Of a DNA stretch of 64,000 bases, positions 35,083-42,777 are shown piece after piece. The notes beneath the pieces are model-generated. The model was given only the letters and a program-made list of their open reading frames with translations, searched no databases and had not been told where the DNA came from. This DNA comes from Streptomyces roseoverticillatus (GTDB taxonomy: Bacteria > Actinomycetota > Actinomycetes > Streptomycetales > Streptomycetaceae). The stretch is from contig NZ_JOFL01000021.1 in the NCBI RefSeq assembly GCF_000719265.1, positions 62,001 through 126,000 of the forward strand, written 5' to 3'. Made by a program: the position numbers and the translations under genes. How positions within the stretch are numbered: position 1 is the stretch's first letter; each line of letters begins with the position of its first letter.

Positions 35083-35529
35083 ATGTCGCACAGCGAACGC
35101 CGCCTCGTCATCCTCGGAGTCGCCGCCAGCGACAGCCACGCCGTCGCCAATCACCTCATCGCCCACGCCTTGCGGGGCCTCGGCTTCGAGGTCGAGAACC
35201 TCGGCACCTGCACGCCCGTCGAGGAGTTCGCCCAGGCGTGCGAGCAGTACCCCGACGCGGAAGCCGTCATCATCGGCAGCCTCAACGGCCACGTCCACGA
35301 GGACCTGCGCGACCTGCCCGCCGCGCGCGAAGCCGGCCGCATCACCTGCCCCGTCATCGTCGGGGGCAACCTCTCCGTCGGCAGCAAGAAGGACCCCAGG
35401 GACCTGGAGCGCCTCAAGGCCCTGGGCGTCGACCGCATCCTCCAGGACCCGGCCCAGCTCCTTCCCGCGCTCGACGAGCTGCGGGCGAGCCGGACGGCGG
35501 ACCGGCAGCGCCTGCCCGTGGCGTCATGA
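35083..35529 (+). CDS. glmS: Methylaspartate (glutamate) mutase S subunit, cobalamin-binding
   Basis: 148 aa from ATG 35083 with GAAGGAG upstream. It is the Rossmann-like B12-binding subunit of glutamate mutase, which rearranges L-glutamate to threo-3-methyl-L-aspartate. The base-off cobalamin motif D-x-H-x-x-G appears as D17-S-H19-A-V-A22: the cobalt-ligating His and its Asp partner are kept, but Gly is Ala. The S-x-L motif reads GSL in IIGSLNGH rather than SSL. The third motif, VIVGGNLSVG, is intact. The gene ends in an ATGA overlap with the catalytic subunit. The symbol follows the clostridial mutase, not glucosamine synthase. Confidence 0.9.
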   Translation: MSHSERRLVILGVAASDSHAVANHLIAHALRGLGFEVENLGTCTPVEEFAQACEQYPDAEAVIIGSLNGHVHEDLRDLPAAREAGRITCPVIVGGNLSVGSKKDPRDLERLKALGVDRILQDPAQLLPALDELRASRTADRQRLPVAS

Positions 35530-36941
35530 CGAAGATCAGCTATCTGCCGGGGCACTCCGGGAGTCCCGGCACGGACGCCCTGCCGCCCCTCGCGGAGTCC
35601 GTCGACTACATCGCCTCCCTCGGCAAGCCCACGGCCGCCCGCGTCCTCATGGACGCCCGCGACGCGGGCCGGGTGGCCATACAGCCGCGCTGCGGCGTCG
35701 GCGGCCACGAGGAGATGAAGGCCCTCCTGCGCGAACTCGAGAACCAGGCGGCCCCCGACATCCTCACCCTCACCATCGACTCGCACACCCGCCTCAAACG
35801 CTTCGAGCAGGCCCTGCGCTCCCTCAACCGGGCGCCCGCCGACCTCAACGGCTACCCACTGGTCAGCCACGGCTACCTCCGCGGCCGGGAAGTCAACGAG
35901 TCCGTCACCGCCCCGCTGGAGATACGCCACGGCTCACCCGACGCCCGCATCCTCTTCGACGTCGCCGTCGCCTCCGGCATCACCTCCTTCGAGGGCGGTG
36001 GCATCTCCTACAACCTTCCGTACTCCAAGGCGGTCCCGCTCGCGGAGTCCCTCGCCGCGTGGAACGCCGTCGACGCGGTGTGCGGCGAACTCGCCGGCCT
36101 CGGGCTGATCGTCGACCGCGAACTCTTCGGCACCCTGACCGCCGTGCTCGTCCCGCCCTCGATCAGCCTCGCGATCAGCGTCCTCGAAGCGGTGCTCGCC
36201 GCCCGCGCCGGAGTGCGCTGCATCTCCGTCTCGTACCCGCAGAGCGGCCACCTCGTCCAGGACGTCGCCGCACTGCGGGCGATCCCCGTCCTGGCCCGCA
36301 CCTACCTGCCCCCCGAGGTGGACGTGCACGCCGTCCTCCACGAATTCATGGGCGTCTTCCCCAAGAAGCGCGGCAACGCCGAGGACCTGATCTTCTACGG
36401 GGCCCTCGTCGCCCGGCTCGGCGGGGCCTCCAAACTCATCACCAAGACCTACCAGGAAGCGTTCGGCATCCCCGACACCCGCGCGAACGTCGAAGGGCTG
36501 CGGCTGGCCGACCGCGCCAACTCGCCGCTCCTGGACTTCGTCAAAGCCGACGAGGAACGCGTCGCCGACGAACTCTCCTGGATCGTCGACGAGGTCGCCG
36601 ACATCGTCGAACCCGTCCTCGCCGCGCCCGACACCATGACCGCCGTGGTCGACGCCTTCGCGGCAGGCCGCCTGGACATTCCCTTCAGCGCCAGCCGCTA
36701 CGCCAAGTCCGAGATCATCCCCAAGCGCGACGCCGAGGGCGCCATCCGCTATCTGTCCACGGGCTCCCTCCCGTTCGGCGACCGCACCCGGCGGCACAAC
36801 AGCGACCTCCTCAAAGGCGCCGACAGTACGGGCGGCCCTGTCATCGGTTCCCTGCTGACCGGCCTCACCGACGACATCAACTACTTCCCCGCCCTCTTCC
36901 GGGAAATCCGGAAGGAAACGCAGGAAGAGGACGCCGAGTGA
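35526..36941 (+). CDS. glmE: Methylaspartate (glutamate) mutase E (catalytic) subunit
   Basis: 471 aa, slightly shorter than the about 483 aa of the clostridial enzyme. It is the TIM-barrel subunit that binds glutamate and the adenosyl group. Conserved blocks are IQPRCGVGGHEEM (Arg55), IDSHTRLKRFEQA (Arg89) and EIRHGSPDARILFD (Arg134), which are candidates for the three-arginine claw that holds substrate. GGGISYNLPYSK, VSYPQSGHLVQDVAALRA and FMGVFPKKRGNAEDLIFYGAL are also typical. The ATG overlaps the S-subunit stop, so the two are translationally coupled. No methylaspartate ammonia-lyase or mesaconate gene is nearby, so this is not the fermentation pathway; supply of 3-methylaspartate for a product is more likely. 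Confidence 0.94.
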   Translation: MTKISYLPGHSGSPGTDALPPLAESVDYIASLGKPTAARVLMDARDAGRVAIQPRCGVGGHEEMKALLRELENQAAPDILTLTIDSHTRLKRFEQALRSLNRAPADLNGYPLVSHGYLRGREVNESVTAPLEIRHGSPDARILFDVAVASGITSFEGGGISYNLPYSKAVPLAESLAAWNAVDAVCGELAGLGLIVDRELFGTLTAVLVPPSISLAISVLEAVLAARAGVRCISVSYPQSGHLVQDVAALRAIPVLARTYLPPEVDVHAVLHEFMGVFPKKRGNAEDLIFYGALVARLGGASKLITKTYQEAFGIPDTRANVEGLRLADRANSPLLDFVKADEERVADELSWIVDEVADIVEPVLAAPDTMTAVVDAFAAGRLDIPFSASRYAKSEIIPKRDAEGAIRYLSTGSLPFGDRTRRHNSDLLKGADSTGGPVIGSLLTGLTDDINYFPALFREIRKETQEEDAE

Positions 36942-37001
36942 CCGCGAGCTGAGCCGCGCCGACTTTTCACGATTCGCTTCGCTTCAGCCAGGAGAACTGA
37001 T

Positions 37002-38981
37002 ATGTCGACTATGTCAACGGACGCAGAACCCATACGCATCTGCATTGTCGGTGCCGGTCCGAGGGGGACCGTGGCGCTGGAGCGCGTCTGCGCCAATGCC
37101 CCTGAAATCGCGGGGGACAAACGGGTGGAAGTGCATGTCGTCGATCCCTATCCAGCGGGAGGCGGGCGGGTGTGGCAGCTCGGCCAGTCGCGCCGGCTGC
37201 TGATGAACACCGTCGCCGGGGACGTGACCGTGTTCACGGACGACACCGTTACCTGTGAGGGCCCGCTGACGTCCGGGCCCACCCAGTACCAGTGGGCGCG
37301 CATGGTCGCCGCGGGCGAGGTCACCGAGGTGACCGAGGAGGCGAAGGCCGAGGCCGCGGTGATGGAACCGTGGTCGTACGCCTCACGGGCGTTTCAGGGG
37401 GAATACCTCGGCTGGGCCTTCGCCCGCATCGTGCACAACGCGCCGTCCGGGGTCCGGATCCAGGTGCACCGGACGCGGGCGACTTCGCTCACCGAGTCCG
37501 CGGGCGGCGTGCAGCAGGTGTCGCTGGAAGGACGGGACCTGCCGCTGGCGGTCGACGCGGTGATCCTCGCGCAGGGTCACTACGACGTCGAGCCCACGGA
37601 CAGGCAGCGTGATCTCGCCGGTTTCGCCTCCCGCCACGGTCTGCACTACGTGCCGCCGAGCAGCCCGGCGGAGGCGGACCTGGCGCCGATCGGCGCGGGT
37701 CAGCCCGTCGCCCTGCGGGGGCTCGGACTGAATTTCTACGACTACATGGCCTTGCTCACCGAGGGCAGGGGCGGGCGCTTCGTCCCCGGTTCCGACGGCC
37801 GGCTGACCTATCTGCCGAGCGGCAACGAGCCCGTGCTCCACGCCGGTTCGGGACGCGGCGTGCCGTACCGTGCGCGGGCGGAGATCCGTCAGGAGATCGT
37901 GCCCCGCTACCAGGCGACGTTCCTGTCGGCCGGCGAGATCGCCCGGCTGAGGGGCCCGGCGGGCACCGGCCGCACCGACTTCATGCGCGACCTGTTCCCC
38001 CTCGTGGCGAAGGAGGTTGCCTGGAACTACTACAAGGTGCTGCTGCAGGCCGACGACCCGGCCGGGCACGCCCGGCTGCTGGCCGAGTACCCGCGGCACG
38101 CCTGGGGGTCCCCCGGGATGGAGGCGCTCCTGAGCGACCTGGTGCCCGATCCGGAGCTGCGCTGGAACTGGGAGGCGCTCGACCGTCCGGCGGAGCGGAG
38201 GGAGTTCACCGGCTCCGCCGATTACCGCGCGTGGATCCTCGGCGTCCTCGATGAGGATCTGCGGCACTCGGACCTGGGCCCGGCCGTCAGCGCCGTCAAG
38301 GCCGCCGCCGCGGTCATGCGCGACCTGCGCGACGAGGTGCGGCAGGTCATCTCCCACCGGGGCCTGAGCGGTGCCTCCTACCGTGACCACATCGACCACT
38401 GGTTCAGCGGCTTGAACAACTACGCCGCCAGCGGGCCGCCGGCCGCGCGCGTCCGGCAGCTCCGCGCCCTGGTCGAGGCGGGGGTTGTCCAGGTGCTCGG
38501 CCCGCGCATGAGGGTGACGGCGGACGAGGAGTCCGGCGCCTTCCTCGTCGGCTCGCCCCGGGTGCCGGGCGCGCCGCTTCGCGTGACGGCGCTGGTCGAG
38601 GCTCACCTGCCGACGACCGACGTGCGCCGGGCCACCGACCCGCTGCTGGAGTCGCTGCTCTCCGCGGGCGGATGCCGGGCCCACTTCATCCCCGACGCGG
38701 CGGGCTCCGGCTACGAGACGGGTGGCCTGGACGTCACGGACGTGACCTTCCAGGTCATCGACGGCCGGGGCGTACCCCACGCGGCCCGTTTCTCCTACGG
38801 TCCTCCGGTGGAGTCGGTGCAGTGGGTCACCGCGATCGGTGCCCGGCCGCACGTCAACTCCCGCACGCTGCTCCAGGGCGACTCCATCGCCCGGTCCTGC
38901 CTCAAGCAGGGCATGAGCCGGCTAGCCGGGGCCGCGGGCTCTGCCGGGCGGGACGCGGAGCTGACGGCGCCCGTACGCTGA
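37002..38981 (+). CDS. FAD/NAD(P)-binding protein (NAD_binding_9-like), function unknown
   Basis: 659 aa from ATG 37002 with AGGAG upstream. The dinucleotide fold IRICIVGAGPRGTVALERVCANAP opens the protein; VHVVDPYPAGGGRVWQLGQSRRLLMNTVAGDVTVF and AVILAQGHYDVEPTD follow, as in the large FAD-NAD(P)-binding family related to N-hydroxylases and thioredoxin-reductase-fold enzymes. The middle (LRGLGLNFYDYMALLTEGRGG) is characteristic of this family. No membrane segment is seen. It follows the mutase E gene by 60 bp and ends the co-directional run, so it is probably an oxidoreductase acting on the same product. The precise reaction cannot be predicted. Confidence 0.8.
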   Translation: MSTMSTDAEPIRICIVGAGPRGTVALERVCANAPEIAGDKRVEVHVVDPYPAGGGRVWQLGQSRRLLMNTVAGDVTVFTDDTVTCEGPLTSGPTQYQWARMVAAGEVTEVTEEAKAEAAVMEPWSYASRAFQGEYLGWAFARIVHNAPSGVRIQVHRTRATSLTESAGGVQQVSLEGRDLPLAVDAVILAQGHYDVEPTDRQRDLAGFASRHGLHYVPPSSPAEADLAPIGAGQPVALRGLGLNFYDYMALLTEGRGGRFVPGSDGRLTYLPSGNEPVLHAGSGRGVPYRARAEIRQEIVPRYQATFLSAGEIARLRGPAGTGRTDFMRDLFPLVAKEVAWNYYKVLLQADDPAGHARLLAEYPRHAWGSPGMEALLSDLVPDPELRWNWEALDRPAERREFTGSADYRAWILGVLDEDLRHSDLGPAVSAVKAAAAVMRDLRDEVRQVISHRGLSGASYRDHIDHWFSGLNNYAASGPPAARVRQLRALVEAGVVQVLGPRMRVTADEESGAFLVGSPRVPGAPLRVTALVEAHLPTTDVRRATDPLLESLLSAGGCRAHFIPDAAGSGYETGGLDVTDVTFQVIDGRGVPHAARFSYGPPVESVQWVTAIGARPHVNSRTLLQGDSIARSCLKQGMSRLAGAAGSAGRDAELTAPVR

Positions 38982-39011
38982 CGAGGCCGCCGGACGGGTG
39001 GGCAAGAGGCC

Positions 39012-39050
39012 GGGGGCGGGCCCGGGGGAAGGTTCCCCGGGCCCGCCCCC
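39012..39050. terminator. Bidirectional terminator closing the mutase cluster
   Basis: An 18-bp stem with one bulged G (39012-39030 with 39033-39050) and a 2-nt loop, between the convergent FAD protein and CMD genes. Confidence 0.9.
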
Positions 39051-39093
39051 GTTGCCGGCCGGTCAGTTCTGTTCGGGCCCGCTTTCGTGGGTC

Positions 39094-39570
39094 TCAGTCG
39101 TGAGTCTCAAGGGCGTCGCGGGCCTCGTGGACTTCACGGGCCTCGTGGACTTCACGGGCCTCGTGGGCCTCACGGCCCTCGTGGGCCTCACGGCCCTCGT
39201 GGGCCTCACGGGCCTCGTGGACCTCGTGGATCGCCTTCATTAGCGCGATGCCGGCCGGAGCACCGGCGTAAGCGGCGCATTGCAGGGCCACTTCGGCCAT
39301 TTCCTCGACGGAACACCCGTTGCGCAGGGCGCCGTGGATATTGAGGCGCAGCTCTTCGGGCCGGTTCAAGGCGGTGAGAAGGGCGAGGTTGAGGAGGCTG
39401 CGTGTCCGGCGGTCCAGACCCTCGCGCGCCCAGACCGAGCCCCAGGGGTACGTCGTGATCAGGTCGAGCAGGGGTTTCGCCGGAGGCCAGTCGCTCAGCA
39501 GGGAGTTGACGTGCTCGTCGCCGAGCACTTCCCTGCGGATACGGTCGCCTTCCGCGTACCGTTCGGACAT
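39094..39570 (-). CDS. Carboxymuconolactone decarboxylase (PcaC/CMD)-family protein with repeat tail
   Basis: 158 aa from ATG 39570, 11 bp after the tautomerase stop. The CMD fold is clear: RREVLGDEHVNS, LDLITTYPWGSVWAREGLDRRTRSLLNLALLTALNRPEELRLNIHGALRNGCSVEEMAEVALQCAAYAGAPAGIALMKA. The catalytic-type His is in NIHGA. It resembles PcaC-like decarboxylases more than AhpD, since no CxxC is present. The last about 40 residues are a hexapeptide repeat (HEAREV/HEGREA) coded by 18-bp tandem repeats, absent from normal family members. Probably co-transcribed with the tautomerase gene. Confidence 0.85.
   Translation of the reverse strand: MSERYAEGDRIRREVLGDEHVNSLLSDWPPAKPLLDLITTYPWGSVWAREGLDRRTRSLLNLALLTALNRPEELRLNIHGALRNGCSVEEMAEVALQCAAYAGAPAGIALMKAIHEVHEAREAHEGREAHEGREAHEAREVHEAREVHEARDALETHD
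39121..39228. repeat. 18-bp tandem repeat encoding (HEAREx)n
   Basis: About six copies of an 18-bp unit (GGCCTCGTGGACTTCACG-like on the plus strand) code for consecutive HEAREV/HEAREA/HEGREA hexapeptides at the CMD C-terminus. The near-identical units indicate recent expansion. Confidence 0.85.
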
Positions 39571-39581
39571 GGACGACCCGG

Positions 39582-39812
39582 TCAATCCGCTGCCGAAGGC
39601 GCGGGCTCGAGTGCGGGGGCGGGGGCGGGAAGGTTCGTGCACATCTCGCCGCCGATCGCCCAGTGCTCCTCAGGGACTTCACGGATGATGACGTAGATGC
39701 GTTCACGCTTGCTCCCGCAGGTGCGCTGGAAGGCGTCGGTGAGCTCACGCGCCAGGGCGGCCTTGGCCGCATCGGACCGGCCGTGCAATATGTCGACAGA
39801 GATGACGGGCAT
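39582..39812 (-). CDS. 4-oxalocrotonate-tautomerase-family protein
   Basis: 76 aa from ATG 39812 with AAGGGA upstream. After Met removal the N-terminus is PVISVDILHGRSDAAKAALARELTDAFQRTCGSKRERIYVIIREVPEEHWAIGGEMCT. Pro1 is the catalytic base, and the beta-alpha-beta hairpin is normal for the tautomerase superfamily. The last 15 residues are a Pro/Ala tail. It lies between the GlxA-type regulator and the CMD gene. A tautomerase plus CMD pair suggests breakdown of an aromatic or keto-acid compound. Confidence 0.85.
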   Translation of the reverse strand: MPVISVDILHGRSDAAKAALARELTDAFQRTCGSKRERIYVIIREVPEEHWAIGGEMCTNLPAPAPALEPAPSAAD

Positions 39813-39860
39813 GCAAATCCCTTCCCAGGGAGGTTCTGACGAAGGCAATCACCTCCGTTT

Positions 39861-40916
39861 CTACCCTCGGGGCAGGGGGGCCGGATATCCGACTTTGGTG
39901 CAAGAACCGGCAGCAGAACCGGCGGAGCCATGTGCCCCGCTGTCCGCGGCACGGTACGCGCGGCGGTATTCGCTGGGGGGAATGCCGACGCTGCGGGCGA
40001 AGTGGAGCCGGAGGTTGCCGGCGCCGCCCAGGCCGCACTGCTCGGCGATCTTGTCCATCGGCTGGTCGGTGGTCTCCAGCAGCTCCTTGGCGCGCGAGAT
40101 GCGCTGGGCCTGGAGCCACTGGAGGGGTGTGGTGCCCGTCGCCTGGTGGAAGCGCCGCACCAGCGTCCGTACGCTCGTGCCGGCCTCCCGGGCCAGCTGG
40201 GGAGCGGTGAGGGGCTGGTGGAGGCGCTCGGCGGCCCAGTGCAGCAACGGGGCCAGCCCGCTGTCGGTCTCCGTCGGCGGCACGGGCGTCTCGATGTACT
40301 GGGCCTGCCCGCCGGGCCGGTGGGCGGGGACGACCAGATGGCGGGCGACCGAGCCGGCCACCCGGGACCCCAGGTCCTTGCGCAGCACGTGCAGGCACAG
40401 ATCGATGCCGGCGGTACTGCCGGCGCTGGTGAGGATGTCTCCGTCGTCGATGTAGAGGACGGTGGGGTCGACGTCCACCCCGGGGTAGCGCTCGGCCAGG
40501 AGCGGAGCGTGCTGCCAGTGTGTGGCGGCACGGCGCCCGTCGAGCAGCCCGGCCGCCGCCAGGACGAAGGCCCCCGAGCACAGGGAGACGATGCGCGCGC
40601 CGCGGTCGTGGGCTTCCGTGACGGCCTCCAGGAGCCGCGTCGGCGGGTCTCCGCGGACGTCCGCGCTGGCGGGGACGATGACGGTGTCCGCTTCGACCAG
40701 TTCGCGGTAGCCGTGCGGGGTGTGCGTGGTGAACCACTGCCGGGCTGGTACGGCTTCGCCCTCCGTGAGGTTGCAGAGCCGGAAGTCGTACCAGGGGACG
40801 CCGGGATCGGGATACGGCGTACCGAACACGTGGCAGGGAACTGCTAGTTCGAGGATCGGCATGCCGTCAGTGACCGCCACGGCCACGGAACCAGGACTGC
40901 CGGGCTGCTGAGTCAT
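39861..40916 (-). CDS. GlxA-family (DJ-1/PfpI + AraC HTH) transcriptional regulator
   Basis: 351 aa. The N-terminal DJ-1/PfpI-like domain (residues about 10-190) includes VIVPASADVRGDPP and RIVSLCSGAFVLAAAGLLDGRRAATHW, with the nucleophile-elbow Cys in SLCSGAF. The C-terminal AraC domain has two HTHs: LTAPQLAREAGTSVRTLVRRFHQATGTTPLQWLQAQRISRAKELLETTDQPMDKIAEQCGLGGAGNLRLHFARSVGIPPSEYRRAYR. It is divergent from an MFS exporter gene, with the palindrome TGGCAGATCTGCCA between, and upstream of the tautomerase/CMD pair. Likely an activator of both sides. Confidence 0.92.
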   Translation of the reverse strand: MTQQPGSPGSVAVAVTDGMPILELAVPCHVFGTPYPDPGVPWYDFRLCNLTEGEAVPARQWFTTHTPHGYRELVEADTVIVPASADVRGDPPTRLLEAVTEAHDRGARIVSLCSGAFVLAAAGLLDGRRAATHWQHAPLLAERYPGVDVDPTVLYIDDGDILTSAGSTAGIDLCLHVLRKDLGSRVAGSVARHLVVPAHRPGGQAQYIETPVPPTETDSGLAPLLHWAAERLHQPLTAPQLAREAGTSVRTLVRRFHQATGTTPLQWLQAQRISRAKELLETTDQPMDKIAEQCGLGGAGNLRLHFARSVGIPPSEYRRAYRAADSGAHGSAGSAAGSCTKVGYPAPLPRG

Positions 40917-40936
40917 GGCAGCAATCTAACGACTCA

Positions 40937-40950
40937 TGGCAGATCTGCCA
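40937..40950. promoter_or_regulatory. 14-bp palindrome, candidate operator
   Basis: TGGCAGATCTGCCA is a perfect palindrome 21 bp upstream of the GlxA-type regulator start, in the divergent promoter with the MFS gene. Confidence 0.6.
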
Positions 40951-40977
40951 CTCGATGGGGCGGTCGTGGGCTCCGAT

Positions 40978-41048
40978 AGTGGAAAGCACCTCAGTGGAAA
41001 GCGCCTCCTTTTCGCGCAACGGAGAGACGTTCACACAACGGAGAGACG
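40978..41048. repeat. Two pairs of short direct repeats upstream of MFS gene
   Basis: AGTGGAAAGCACCTC occurs tandemly at 40978-40992 and 40993-41007 (one change), and CAACGGAGAGACG at 41017-41029 and 41036-41048. AraC-type proteins often bind tandem direct repeats, so these are candidate activator sites; the second pair also brings a GGAGAG near the MFS start. Confidence 0.55.
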
Positions 41049-41060
41049 ACGGATACGTCC

Positions 41061-42479
41061 ATGACCTCAACTCCCGAAACCAAGCCGGTGGGTGCGGCAC
41101 CCGCCGCCGGTGCCGCACCGGCGGATCCCCGGCGCTGGCTGGTGCTGACCGTCGCCTCGGCCGCCCAGTTCCTCGCGATCCTCGACCTGTTCGCCGTCAC
41201 CGTCGCCTTCCCCGCCCTGGAGAAGTCCTTCCCGCAGGCCTCGCTCGCCTCCATGTCGTGGGTGCTGAACGGCTACACGATCGTCCTCGCGGCGCTGCTC
41301 ATCCCCGCCGGGCGCCTCGCGGACGAGACGAGCCGCAAGGGCAGCTTCCTGATCGGCATGGTCCTCTTCGGCCTCTCCTCGGTCGGCTGTGCCCTCGCCC
41401 CCGGCCTCACCGTGCTGATCATCGCCCGGGTGGTGCAGGCGGTGGCCGCCGCCGTCCTCGTGCCCACGTCTCTGGGGCTGACCCTGCCGGCCTTCCCCGA
41501 GCACGAGCGCTCCACGGCCATCGGCATCTGGACTGCGGTCGCGGCCGTCGCCGCGGGCAGCGGCCCGGTGCTGGGCGGCCTGCTGGTGGAGCTCAGCTGG
41601 CGGTGGATCTTCCTGATCAATATCCCCATCTGCGCCGTGGCCGTCCTGGCCGGCGCACGCCTGCTGCCCCGGGTGCCCCGCAAGGCGTCACAGGGTCTGG
41701 ACCTCCTCGGATCGGCGCTCATCCTGCTCGCCTCCGGCGCGCTGACCATGGCCTTCGTCGAAGCGCCCGACTGGGGCTACACGTCGCCCGGCACCCTGGG
41801 CTGCTTCCTCGCGGCCGTGGTCCTGGTCCTCGCCTGCCTGCGCCACATCCGCCGCGCCTCCGACCCGATCATCAGCCCGACGCTGTTCGCGAGCCGGCTG
41901 TTCCGGGTCGGCACCATCGGGATCTTCCTCTACTACCTGGCGTTCGCCTCGATGCTCTTCGAGGCCGCCCTCTTCCTGACCGGCCAGTGGAACTACTCGG
42001 TCCTGCGCGCCGGCCTGGGCATCGCGCCCACTCCGGTCACCGTCATGATCCTCTCCGCTCTCTCGGGGAAGATCATCCGCCGTACCGGCGCCCGGGCCTC
42101 CGCGGTGAGCGGAGGCGTGGTGTTCGCCGTGGGCTGCGCCTGGTGGTTCGCCGCGGCCGGCCCCATGCCGCACTACGCGGCCGCCTACCTGCCCGGTGCG
42201 ATTCTCGTCGGCGCGGGCAACGCCCTGATCCAGCCGGCCCTGTTCGGTGCGGCGAGCGGGCTGCCCGCCGAGCAGCTGTCGGTGGGCTCGGGCACGCTGA
42301 TGATGTCCCGCCAGATCGGCTCCGCCCTGGGCGTCGCCCTGCTCACCGCGATCCTCGGCAGCTCGGAACACCCCACGATGGGCGCCTTCCGGCACGGCTG
42401 GATCTACATGATCGTCACCGCTCTGCTGGCCGCACTGGCCGGCCTGCGCTACCGCGCGAGCGTTCCCGCCAAGGCCTGA
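41061..42479 (+). CDS. MFS drug exporter, DHA2 type
   Basis: 472 aa, about 14 TM segments. Motifs: QFLAILDLFAVTVAFPALEKSF, WVLNGYTIVLAALLIPAGRLADETSRKGSF, IIARVVQAVAAAVLVPTSLGLTLP and GPVLGGLLVELSWRWIFLINIPICA. Motif A lacks the usual DRxGRR and reads ADETSRK. It is divergent from the GlxA-type regulator, which probably controls it, and is followed by a hairpin terminator. Unlike the MFS gene at 30.7 kb it is not coupled to a quinone reductase. The exported compound is unknown; a product of the nearby mutase cluster is conceivable. Confidence 0.9.
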   Translation: MTSTPETKPVGAAPAAGAAPADPRRWLVLTVASAAQFLAILDLFAVTVAFPALEKSFPQASLASMSWVLNGYTIVLAALLIPAGRLADETSRKGSFLIGMVLFGLSSVGCALAPGLTVLIIARVVQAVAAAVLVPTSLGLTLPAFPEHERSTAIGIWTAVAAVAAGSGPVLGGLLVELSWRWIFLINIPICAVAVLAGARLLPRVPRKASQGLDLLGSALILLASGALTMAFVEAPDWGYTSPGTLGCFLAAVVLVLACLRHIRRASDPIISPTLFASRLFRVGTIGIFLYYLAFASMLFEAALFLTGQWNYSVLRAGLGIAPTPVTVMILSALSGKIIRRTGARASAVSGGVVFAVGCAWWFAAAGPMPHYAAAYLPGAILVGAGNALIQPALFGAASGLPAEQLSVGSGTLMMSRQIGSALGVALLTAILGSSEHPTMGAFRHGWIYMIVTALLAALAGLRYRASVPAKA

Positions 42480-42495
42480 GCGCCTTCCCCGGACC

Positions 42496-42537
42496 CCGCC
42501 CGGCCTACCTGACTCCCCCGACAGGAAGGCCGGGCGG
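42496..42537 (+). terminator. MFS gene terminator
   Basis: An 11-bp stem (42496-42506 with 42527-42537), with an inner 4-bp helix in the loop, is followed by a pyrimidine/T tail. It lies 17 bp after the stop. The rest of the 298-bp gap to the next gene shows nothing else. Confidence 0.8.
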
Positions 42538-42777
42538 TTCTCTGCTTCATAAGCGCGTTCCGCATGAGGGCGTTCCGCCGCTCACGCCGTCGCCGCAGCC
42601 TCTCCGACCGGCGCGGACGACCGTGATCGGGACAGCGCAAGTGCCGGGCCCGGATGCGCACCTCGTACGTCTTCACGCTCGTCTCAACCGACCGGGGGTA
42701 CGTGTCGCCCAGACGGCCCGCTCCCCCGTTTCGCCGCCCCTCTCCCGCAGCCCGCCCGGGCCTGGCAGGATCCGCCC

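Noticed and set aside
29692..42480. Flanking attachment sites or an integrase marking a mobile element around the accessory block
   Set aside because: No tRNA gene, integrase, transposase or matching direct repeats were found at the block's edges.
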